Positions 27,901 to 33,958 of a stretch of 48,434 nucleotides of DNA are shown here, piece by piece. The stretch lies in the NCBI GenBank assembly GCA_947177415.1, contig CAMWUK010000017.1, positions 1-48,434 on the forward strand, read 5' to 3'. A program made the translations under genes and the position numbers. Every line of letters begins with the position of its first letter. Position 1 is the first letter of the stretch. The notes under the pieces are model-generated. The model saw nothing but the letters and a program-made list of their open reading frames with translations, was not told where the DNA came from and made no database searches. Origin of the DNA: an uncultured Clostridiaceae bacterium. Its GTDB lineage: Bacteria > Bacillota > Clostridia > Lachnospirales > Lachnospiraceae.

Positions 27901-28732
27901 GAGCAATTTTGAATCTGCCTATATTGGAGACCGTTTGAGGATCAATCAAGTATTGTTAAATCTTTTATCTAATGCAATAAAGTTTACAAATAAAGGCGGA
28001 ACAGTCAGTCTTTCTGTAAAGGAAAGCCGGAAAGGAGATGGGGAAAGCTACATTTGCTTTACAGTGTCTGATACAGGAAGCGGTATGAGTGAAGAATTTA
28101 TGAAAAATATGTATAATCCTTTTGAACAAGAAAATGCCACCAGTGCCCAGGGAATTGCTGGAACCGGCTTGGGGTTATCCATTACAAAGAATCTGGTAAA
28201 TTTAATGGGTGGACACATGAAAGCAAAAAGTAAAAAAGGAGAAGGAACCACTTTTATAGTGGAAATCAAGATGAATTTTGTGGATAAACCTAAGGAAATG
28301 TGGATAACATGTGAAAAAAGTGGACAAAAAGTGGATAAAGAGGTTTCTCTGGAAGGAAAAAGAGTGTTATTGGTGGAAGATAATGAATTGAATCAGGAGA
28401 TTGCCATAACATTATTAGAAATGGCTAAAATGAAAGTAGATTGTGTGGAGAATGGAGAATTGGCTGTACAAAAGTTCCTCGAAATGGGAGATTTTTATTA
28501 TGATGTGGTGCTAATGGATATTCGTATGCCAGTAAAGAATGGTTTGGAGGCAACAGCAGATATCCGGGCAATCGGAGGAAAATATGCCACAGAAGTTCCA
28601 ATTATAGCCATGAGTGCTAATGCATTTTCAGAAGATAAAGCAAAAGCATTTGCTAATGGAATGACAGATTATTTGGTAAAACCAATAGATGTTGACATTA
28701 TACGTAGTATGTTGGTAAAATATCTATCGTAG
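24905..28732 (+). CDS. Hybrid sensor histidine kinase/response regulator with PAS, degenerate GGDEF and GAF-like modules
   Basis: 1275 residues from ATG 24905, preceded by GAGGTG at the right distance; ATG 24881 has no site. Order by motif: N-terminal PAS (about 15-130, ending WRNIDRQKRE), a degenerate GGDEF domain (about 150-295; GSDKYLLYV where GGDEF is expected, so no cyclase activity), a GAF-like domain (about 330-480), two or three PAS-like domains (about 485-880), HisKA with the phosphohistidine in SHEIRTPMNAIIG (about 904), HATPase (NLLSNAIKFT, DTGSGMS, GTGLGLS), and a receiver (about 1150-1273) with acidic VVEDN and phosphoacceptor D in VVLMDIRMP. No membrane segment, so a cytoplasmic sensor. 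No separate output regulator is nearby. Confidence 0.93.
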   Translation: MINSNDENIRQVLQELSCEIPFEYDMTTDTMYFSDKYKQVYDRKPKIPHFVKNACKNYLTYAKNVSRLEEFRRILDYGDMTRYIQLQWPDKNGKYEWCEVVYRHVIDSLGNVKAVGIWRNIDRQKREQVLIKHQIATESVEGVHNKTAIEEVLTKEFRHIGLGNRGALYLIDLDNTKIIQSAYGLVAAEDLLQLFSKELLVHFHEDGVVGYLGSDKYLLYVRQVEDRDMAKVLAKRVQNILWNLSEQLNLNKAITASIGVTEIEKTIPYKDALKEADTALRHAKHTGKNKFVFYNKNLESERYRIRHSNEQRDKNKKKYDTGRIWTDFLEKIYKSESEREGINQAIEFLGHVFQLDKIMVWEYSIDQNHISNTCQWVREGIKNTIEEAQNLPSWQKEEDFVYNTDGFYYCSDVTKMSEAVQNHASGEKFTAFLQAGMQKDDEKLGFIVFGMCSGSRVWVQEEIDFLVFMSRLLGDSLRKRRTALQMEAYYANTRNLINSVISGIYVVDQTTYELYYYNNTAAKELQGNRCGKTCYERFYNRNQICEHCVLPQLKENPEKSTASRIFCSNRSKMAIETTASKTVWENKNAYIITMNEHLATKEEQEIKRQQEYLEKRYAFIYSHSCDCIFDINIGEDHYEMTVINKELDWSQIPKSGTYTKLVQNVLEKYILPEDKERVINKFSRRCLQKSAKNKENMVTDSFYIYTRKGTIQCKEVRAFLLEEDGKQMVVATYCDVTEQKRKETQDLLERQKLNRAVVSVYPLLLSVNVTENTYIVLAQDNLVFRTHLEGEIFSNSILDTALYIHPEDRDSFLQNFDRENLRQQFSGDKNEINMELRQMGQDGNYHWLSLVVIRIDNPLNEDLLLYIFGRDIDKSKEMEQNLKDALATAEKASAAKSDFLSRMSHEIRTPMNAIIGMNEIAKTVTDKPGSVRNYLNKIDTSAHYLLSLINNILDMSRIESNKVEIEKKEFYLQDILSNIQNIIGPQAKAKKIYFTIEKKSNFESAYIGDRLRINQVLLNLLSNAIKFTNKGGTVSLSVKESRKGDGESYICFTVSDTGSGMSEEFMKNMYNPFEQENATSAQGIAGTGLGLSITKNLVNLMGGHMKAKSKKGEGTTFIVEIKMNFVDKPKEMWITCEKSGQKVDKEVSLEGKRVLLVEDNELNQEIAITLLEMAKMKVDCVENGELAVQKFLEMGDFYYDVVLMDIRMPVKNGLEATADIRAIGGKYATEVPIIAMSANAFSEDKAKAFANGMTDYLVKPIDVDIIRSMLVKYLS

Positions 28733-28859
28733 AACCTGATGTGTAGAGCTAATAGGGCGATAGTTCGGAATGCGGATACATAGCAGGCGGTTATAAGAGC
28801 ATTTAGTGCGTAGTAACTGACACTTTGGGTTTTTATAGTATTTTTAGGAGGAAGAAAGA

Positions 28860-29888
28860 ATGGGAATCATTTTCAAAAAACCAGTACCTACACCAGATGA
28901 GATAAGAGAAGAATATAAGGTACCAAAGCATATTGCAGAATTGAAGGCAAAGAGAGATCAGGAGATTAAGGATGTTATTGCGGGAAAAGATGACAGGTTT
29001 CTTGTTATTATTGGACCATGTTCCGCAGATAATAGTGATAGTGTTTGCGATTACTTAGAGCGTTTAGCAAAGGTAAATGAAAAAGTAAAGGACAAGCTTA
29101 TCATTGTACCTCGTGTATACACAAATAAGCCAAGAACAACAGGAGAGGGCTACAAAGGAATGGTGCATCAGCCTGATCCAGAGCAAGAGCCAGATATCTT
29201 AGGCGGATTGATTGCAATCCGTGAATTGCATATTAAGGCAGCAGAAGTCAGTGGCATGACTTGTGCAGATGAAATGTTATATCCGGAGAATTATCAATAT
29301 TTGTCTGATATTTTGTCTTATGTAGCAGTAGGTGCCCGATCTGTTGAAAACCAGCAGCATCGTCTGGTAGTAAGTGGAATGGATATTGCAGCAGGAATGA
29401 AGAACCCTACCAGTGGTGGAATTGATGTTATGCTGAATTCTGTATTGGCAGGACAGATTTCCCAACATTTTTTATATCGTTCTTCTGAAGTACGTACAGA
29501 TGGTAATCCATACGCACATTGTATCTTACGTGGTGCTGTAAACCAGTATGGCAGAGCATTTCCAAACTACCATTATGAAGATTTGCAGAGATTGTCTGAA
29601 GCTTATGGAGAAAGAAATCTTGTAAACCCTGCTTGTGTAGTAGATGCAAATCACGCAAACTCTGATAAGAAGTACAAAGAGCAGATTCGTATTGTTAAGG
29701 ATGTATTACATTCCAGAACACATTCTGATGATATTCGTTCTTTGGTAAAAGGTGTTATGATTGAAAGCTATATTGAAGAAGGCTGCCAGAAGATTGGTGA
29801 TGGCGTATATGGAAAATCTATCACAGATCCATGTCTTGGTTGGGCAGATAGTGAGAAATTGTTATACGTAATTGCCGAAAACTGCTAA
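28860..29888 (+). CDS. aroF: 3-deoxy-7-phosphoheptulonate (DAHP) synthase, AroF/G/H type
   Basis: 342 residues behind AGGAGG. It condenses phosphoenolpyruvate and erythrose 4-phosphate, the first step of the shikimate pathway. Class I signatures: IIGPCSADN, PRVYTNKPRTTGEGYKG, GARSVENQQHR, MKNPTSGGIDVMLNS, VDANHANSDKK. Length is typical of the E. coli-like feedback-regulated form, which has an N-terminal extension; which aromatic amino acid inhibits it cannot be told. The gap before it (28733-28859) holds nothing beyond the ribosome site. The only other aromatic gene in the window is the trpB-like gene at 12.9 kb. Confidence 0.95.
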   Translation: MGIIFKKPVPTPDEIREEYKVPKHIAELKAKRDQEIKDVIAGKDDRFLVIIGPCSADNSDSVCDYLERLAKVNEKVKDKLIIVPRVYTNKPRTTGEGYKGMVHQPDPEQEPDILGGLIAIRELHIKAAEVSGMTCADEMLYPENYQYLSDILSYVAVGARSVENQQHRLVVSGMDIAAGMKNPTSGGIDVMLNSVLAGQISQHFLYRSSEVRTDGNPYAHCILRGAVNQYGRAFPNYHYEDLQRLSEAYGERNLVNPACVVDANHANSDKKYKEQIRIVKDVLHSRTHSDDIRSLVKGVMIESYIEEGCQKIGDGVYGKSITDPCLGWADSEKLLYVIAENC

Positions 29889-29905
29889 AATAGCCAAATG
29901 ATGAT

Positions 29906-29935
29906 TAGGCATGCCTCACAAATGGGGCATGTCTA
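29906..29935 (+). terminator. Hairpin downstream of aroF
   Basis: TAGGCATGCCTC (29906-29917) pairs with GGGGCATGTCTA (29924-29935), 12 pairs including two G-T. No T-run follows, so it may be a weak or Rho-type 3' end. Confidence 0.5.
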
Positions 29936-29979
29936 CTTACTTTATAGGAAAAATTATTTGAAGAAAGGTTTGGTGAAAC

Positions 29980-30747
29980 ATGATTTTTGAGACACATGCC
30001 CATTATGATGATGAAAAGTTTGACGAAGATAGGGATGATTTGTTAATAAAATTGCAAGAAGAAGGGATTGGTTATGTGGTAAATGTAGGAGCCAGCCTTT
30101 CTTCCACCAAGGCATCATTAGAATTGGCAGAACGTTATGAGTATATTTTTGCAGCAGTGGGAGTACATCCAAATGAAACAGCAGAGTTAAACGAAGAGAA
30201 TTTTAAATGGCTCTCTAACATGGCAGATCAAACTAAAGTGGTAGCAATTGGAGAAATTGGACTGGATTATTATTGGAAAGAACCAGAGCCACAAATACAG
30301 AAAATATGGTTTGAGAGACAAATGGAACTTGCAAGAGATAAAAAACTACCTATGATTATTCATAGCAGAGATGCAGCAAAGGATACGCTTGATATGATAA
30401 AAGCTTGTGATGGAGGAAGCATTGGGGGCGTGATTCATTGTTATTCCTATGGTGTAGAAATTGCAAAAGAATATTTGGATATGGGATTTTACCTAGGTAT
30501 TGGGGGTGTAGTGACCTTTCCTAATGCTAAGAAATTAAAAGAAGTAGTACAATATATGCCTCTTGACCGTATAGTATTGGAAACAGATTGTCCTTACCTT
30601 GCACCGGTTCCAAACAGGGGAAAAAGAAATTCTTCTTTCAATCTTAAGTATGTTGCAGCAAAAATTGCGGAATTACGAAAAATTTCAGAAGAAGAAGTTA
30701 TAGAGGTTACTTATGAGAATGCAAAAAAAATGTATCAACTTCCATAA
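29980..30747 (+). CDS. tatD: TatD family metal-dependent hydrolase (DNase-like)
   Basis: 255 residues. The metal-site residues of the TIM-barrel family are all present: ETHAHYD at the N-terminus, GEIGLDYYW (about 87-95), PMIIHSRDA, GVIHCYSY, and ETDCPYL at about 203. TatD proteins are 3'-5' exonucleases or related hydrolases of the cytoplasm. In Firmicutes tatD usually precedes rnmV and rsmA; here rsmA follows but rnmV is missing and the gap carries a palindromic element. Confidence 0.93.
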   Translation: MIFETHAHYDDEKFDEDRDDLLIKLQEEGIGYVVNVGASLSSTKASLELAERYEYIFAAVGVHPNETAELNEENFKWLSNMADQTKVVAIGEIGLDYYWKEPEPQIQKIWFERQMELARDKKLPMIIHSRDAAKDTLDMIKACDGGSIGGVIHCYSYGVEIAKEYLDMGFYLGIGGVVTFPNAKKLKEVVQYMPLDRIVLETDCPYLAPVPNRGKRNSSFNLKYVAAKIAELRKISEEEVIEVTYENAKKMYQLP

Positions 30748-30850
30748 GCCAGAACATAACTGTTCAGAACCATGAACAGTTACGTTTAAGCCTATAATAA
30801 TTCGCCTTCGTTGAAGGGGCTTAAACATTGCGAAATAGTAACGCCGGAAC
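30748..30850 (+). repeat. Mid-size palindromic element (about 87 bp) with near-perfect 8-bp flanking repeats
   Basis: The insert (30756-30842) holds hairpin TAACTGTTCA (30757-30766) with TGAACAGTTA (30773-30782) and hairpin GTTTAAGCC (30784-30792) with GGCTTAAAC (30818-30826). GCCAGAAC (30748-30755) and GCCGGAAC (30843-30850) flank it, 7 of 8 matching. It is the inverted relative of the element at 12722-12806. Confidence 0.7.
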
Positions 30851-30907
30851 TACCATATGGAAGTAAACAGGATGGACAGATGATTGATGAAAGGTTGGAT
30901 ATAGTGT

Positions 30908-31780
30908 ATGGCAAGTTTAGGAAATCCGCAAAACACCATAGCAGTATTACAAAAGTACCAATTTAATTTTCAAAAAAAATTTGGACAAAATTTTTTGATT
31001 GATACCCATGTATTAGACAAAATTATTTCCGCAGCAAAGATTACCAAAGATGACATGGTGTTAGAAGTAGGACCAGGCATTGGTACAATGACACAATATT
31101 TATGTGAACATGCAAGGGAAGTTGTTGCAGTAGAAATAGATAAAAATTTAATACCAATTTTAGGGGACACACTATCAGAATATAATAATGTTACAATACT
31201 TCATGATGATATTCTTAAAGTAGATATTGAGAAAATTGTTCAGGAGAGAAATGCCGGAAAGCCAATTAAGGTAGTAGCAAATTTACCTTATTATATTACA
31301 ACACCAATTATTATGGGATTGTTTGAGAGTCATGTGCCTATTGAGAATATTACAGTTATGGTACAAAAAGAGGTGGCAGACCGTATGCAGGTAGGACCAG
31401 GAACAAAGGATTATGGTGCATTGTCTTTGGCAGTACAATATTATGCAGAACCATATATAGTAGCAAATGTGCCTCCAAATTGTTTTATGCCAAGACCTAA
31501 AGTAGGATCGGCTGTAATCCGTCTTACCAGACATAGGGAACCGCCAGTTACAGTGACAGATGAGAAGTTAATGTTTCGGTTAATTCGTGCATCTTTTAAC
31601 CAAAGAAGAAAAACTTTGGTAAATGGATTAAATAATTCACCAGAGTTAAATTTTTCTAAAGAAGTGATTACAAAGGCATTAGAAACTATGGGTTTGCCAT
31701 TTACTGTAAGAGGAGAAACACTTACATTAGAGCAATTTGCAAAACTTAGTGAAGTGTTGGGTAACTGTTCAGAACCATGA
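30908..31780 (+). CDS. rsmA: 16S rRNA dimethyladenosine transferase RsmA (KsgA)
   Basis: 290 residues. It dimethylates two adjacent adenines near the 3' end of 16S rRNA using S-adenosylmethionine. FGQNFLID, the SAM site VGPGIGTMTQYL, ANLPYYITTPII (catalytic NLPY at about 125) and the C-terminal FNQRRKTL segment are all present. The last six codons (GNCSEP) and the stop come from a palindromic insertion: removing the 28-bp insert and one 8-bp repeat restores ...KLSEVLVAIKE followed by TGA at 31811-31813. The catalytic domain is untouched, so activity is probably retained. Confidence 0.95.
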   Translation: MASLGNPQNTIAVLQKYQFNFQKKFGQNFLIDTHVLDKIISAAKITKDDMVLEVGPGIGTMTQYLCEHAREVVAVEIDKNLIPILGDTLSEYNNVTILHDDILKVDIEKIVQERNAGKPIKVVANLPYYITTPIIMGLFESHVPIENITVMVQKEVADRMQVGPGTKDYGALSLAVQYYAEPYIVANVPPNCFMPRPKVGSAVIRLTRHREPPVTVTDEKLMFRLIRASFNQRRKTLVNGLNNSPELNFSKEVITKALETMGLPFTVRGETLTLEQFAKLSEVLGNCSEP

Positions 31781-31796
31781 ATAGTTACAGTGTTGG
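31753..31796 (+). repeat. 28-bp palindromic insertion inside the 3' end of rsmA, perfect 8-bp duplication
   Basis: AGTGTTGG at 31753-31760 and 31789-31796 bracket GTAACTGTTCA (31761-31771) ... TGAATAGTTAC (31778-31788), one mismatch in the palindrome. The insert supplies the rsmA stop codon. Confidence 0.9.
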
Positions 31797-31817
31797 TTGC
31801 AATTAAGGAGTGAAATT

Positions 31818-32552
31818 ATGGGACTTAGCGTATTAGAAATGTTATTGGATGGAAAGTCAGATGCCAGCAGAATAATGGAATACACGACTTTTTATAATCT
31901 GACCAAGAATAAATTGACATATCATTCTGGAGTATTAGATGGACTCCGGTTATCAGAATCACAAGTGGGATTTATAGGAGAAAGTGGTGGAGGAGTAGAT
32001 CTGTATACCAATGAACCTGTTACATTAGATGATATCCGGGAAACAAACAATCATTTTGCTTGTTTTGATTATATGTTAGAACATGTAACAGAGCCGGTTA
32101 CAGAAGAAATGTTAAGACAATATCACATAATTATGAAAAAAGATACCTATAGTGCGTCCAGAGAAAAACCTGGTAATTTTAAGATGAGAAAAAATATGGT
32201 AGGACAGATTGTGACTACAGAACCGAAAAAGGTCTCAGAGGAACTTACGAAACTTTTAGAAGAATATAATAGTAAAGATGATATTTATGTAGAGGATATT
32301 TTCTTTTTTCACCGTGATTTGATAAAAATAAGTCCTTTTCCGGATTGTAATGGGAGAATTGCCAGAATGATTATGTTCAAAGAATGTTTATGGCTGGGAA
32401 TCACCCCCGTTATCATAGAGGATATAGAAAAATCTTATTACCACCGGGCTTTAAAAGAGGGCAGAAAAGATATAGATATATGCTTTGGATTATGTTTGCA
32501 GGCACAGAAACGTTATGATACAATGGTAGCTTTGTATCATAAGAAAAAGTAA
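31818..32552 (+). CDS. Fic family protein with degenerate active site
   Basis: 244 residues from ATG 31818 with AAGGAG upstream; the TTG at 31797 precedes that site and is rejected. The fold is that of single-domain Fic proteins: the core helix reads FFFHRDLIKISPFPDCNGR followed by a conserved-looking MIMFKECL. The canonical motif is HPFxDGNGR, so the catalytic histidine is serine (about 172) and the first glycine is cysteine. The N-terminal helix HSGVLDG matches the autoinhibitory S/TxxxE(G/N) position with Asp instead of Glu. Active Fic enzymes usually AMPylate target proteins; this one is predicted impaired or altered. A palindromic insertion sits on its stop codon. Confidence 0.85.
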   Translation: MGLSVLEMLLDGKSDASRIMEYTTFYNLTKNKLTYHSGVLDGLRLSESQVGFIGESGGGVDLYTNEPVTLDDIRETNNHFACFDYMLEHVTEPVTEEMLRQYHIIMKKDTYSASREKPGNFKMRKNMVGQIVTTEPKKVSEELTKLLEEYNSKDDIYVEDIFFFHRDLIKISPFPDCNGRIARMIMFKECLWLGITPVIIEDIEKSYYHRALKEGRKDIDICFGLCLQAQKRYDTMVALYHKKK

Positions 32553-32590
32553 AGGTAACTGTTCATGATTCTGAACAGTTATAAAGTAAA
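32546..32590 (+). repeat. 29-bp palindromic insertion at the fic stop codon, perfect 8-bp duplication
   Basis: AAAGTAAA at 32546-32553 and 32583-32590 bracket GGTAACTGTTCA ... TGAACAGTTAT (32554-32582). The left duplication contains the fic stop TAA (32550-32552). One base at the left end is ambiguous. Confidence 0.82.
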
Positions 32591-32649
32591 ACATAGGTAT
32601 ATTTTTGCAACAACTCTCATATATTTAGAAAAGAAAAGTAGGAAGTATG

Positions 32650-32677
32650 GCAACAGTAAAGGTATCTGAACTGTTAC
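32650..32677 (+). repeat. Decayed 28-bp copy of the palindromic element
   Basis: GCAACAG at the left and CTGAACTGTTAC at the right bound 28 bp. The flanks GAAGTATG and AAAGTACA share only a five-base core, so any duplication has decayed. It lies just before the next gene. Confidence 0.45.
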
Positions 32678-32701
32678 AAAGTACATGTGTGGAGGGTTGT
32701 T

Positions 32702-33748
32702 ATGTATCAAAAAATGGTATCTTATATTTATGAGTATATACAGGAAGAAAAAGGTGCAAATATCGGATTTGTAAAGCTGGCACTGCAAAACCACCAATAC
32801 AAGATGAAAATTCATTTGAAAAATATGTGCCTGGAAGGGCAAGAATTAATGGTATATGGTTTTGTGAGGGAAAATACAGAGTTACATACGATACCTTTTG
32901 GCACGGTAAAAGTGATAAGCGGTATTGGAGAAGGCTTGTTTCTGGGAAACACAGAAGAGCTTTCCTCAAAATACCGCTTTCTTGATATGAGTGGGTTGCT
33001 CTTTGTGCCAAAACAAAGTTTAGAGGATAATCAAGAAACTTTAGAGCGTTTTTGTGCGACTCAGTGGGATAATATTCCTCTGACTCTGGATGGTTTGGAT
33101 ATTCTAAAAAAAGAAGAGGAAATGGTTTATGCAGCAGAGTTTGTGGCAGAAGAACCAGATGAACAGGAAGCAGAAAATAATTGTGAAAATAAGGAAGAAC
33201 AATTAGAGGACAGGCAGGAGATTATGGAAGAGGATGTCCAGGAAAATGAGAATATAGAATATGAAAGAGATGATGAAGTCATTGTAGATGAACAGGAAAA
33301 AGAGGAATCTATTTGGGAATTATTTGAACAGCGTCGTATGGAAATGCAGAAGAGGTTTGAAAAAATAAAAAGAGAAAACAAGGAGGAGGAACCACGCAAA
33401 TGGAAAGAAGGAGAACGTATTTTATCAGAATATACACCAATGTGTCCGTTTTTTGACCAACAGGTACAGGCTTCTGTAAGAATTGAGCCAAAAGATATTG
33501 GTGTGTTTCCTATGGAATATTGGTATCTTGCTAATAATAGTTTTCTTTTACATGGATATTATTGTTACAGACACCTCCTGTTTATGAAATTAGACGGAGA
33601 ACAAGGAAACATTTATGCAATAGGTGTGCCAGGAAATAGTCACTATCGGGAACGTTTTATGGCAAATATGTTTGGATTTGAAGAATTTAAACCAGTTCGT
33701 AAAAAGGAAAATGCCGGGTTTGGGTATTGGTGGAAACGTATTTATTGA
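32702..33748 (+). CDS. Conserved protein of unknown function with acidic middle region (DUF6128-like)
   Basis: 348 residues from ATG 32702 with GGAGGG 6 bases upstream; the in-frame GTG at 32687 is rejected. The N-terminal domain (about 1-115) is beta-rich. A strongly acidic, Glu/Gln-rich middle (about 145-245) looks disordered or coiled coil. The C-terminal domain (about 255-348) has WYLANNSFLLHGYYCYRHLL, GVPGNSHYRERFMANMFGF and a final FGYWWKRIY, a pattern I recall from Lachnospiraceae proteins labelled DUF6128; that label is from memory. No signal peptide or membrane segment. Function unknown. Confidence 0.75.
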   Translation: MYQKMVSYIYEYIQEEKGANIGFVKLALQNHQYKMKIHLKNMCLEGQELMVYGFVRENTELHTIPFGTVKVISGIGEGLFLGNTEELSSKYRFLDMSGLLFVPKQSLEDNQETLERFCATQWDNIPLTLDGLDILKKEEEMVYAAEFVAEEPDEQEAENNCENKEEQLEDRQEIMEEDVQENENIEYERDDEVIVDEQEKEESIWELFEQRRMEMQKRFEKIKRENKEEEPRKWKEGERILSEYTPMCPFFDQQVQASVRIEPKDIGVFPMEYWYLANNSFLLHGYYCYRHLLFMKLDGEQGNIYAIGVPGNSHYRERFMANMFGFEEFKPVRKKENAGFGYWWKRIY

Positions 33749-33823
33749 TTTTGCACGAAAAAGTAATGGCATATTTTGGGATTAATCTGTATATTCTGGC
33801 AAAATACCAATAGCATGGTTGAA

Positions 33824-33856
33824 TTGTTACTTTGTTTTTTGAACAAAAGTAACAAA
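33824..33856. other. Inverted repeat upstream of the EAL gene
   Basis: TTGTTACTTT (33824-33833) pairs with AAAGTAACAA (33846-33855) around a T-rich loop, with an A-run after it. Polarity of the ends (GTTAC...GTAAC) is opposite to the mobile palindromes. It lies 7 bases before the -35 box, where an operator could sit. Confidence 0.4.
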
Positions 33857-33861
33857 AAAAC

Positions 33862-33890
33862 TTGCTGGAAATATATAAATATGTTAAAAT
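33862..33890 (+). promoter_or_regulatory. Promoter of the EAL phosphodiesterase operon
   Basis: TTGCTG (33862-33867), 17-base spacer, TAAAAT (33885-33890) with TG just upstream. The start codon is 68 bases downstream. Confidence 0.6.
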
Positions 33891-33958
33891 AGATAAATGA
33901 GTATGTTCCTCTATTGGGATACAGATACTAGACGAGAAGGACATGAGGGGGTGTCAGA

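Noticed and set aside
33824-33856. Hairpin before the EAL gene as a member of the mobile palindrome family
   Set aside because: Its ends have reversed polarity (GTTAC...GTAAC) and no 8-bp flanking repeat is visible.
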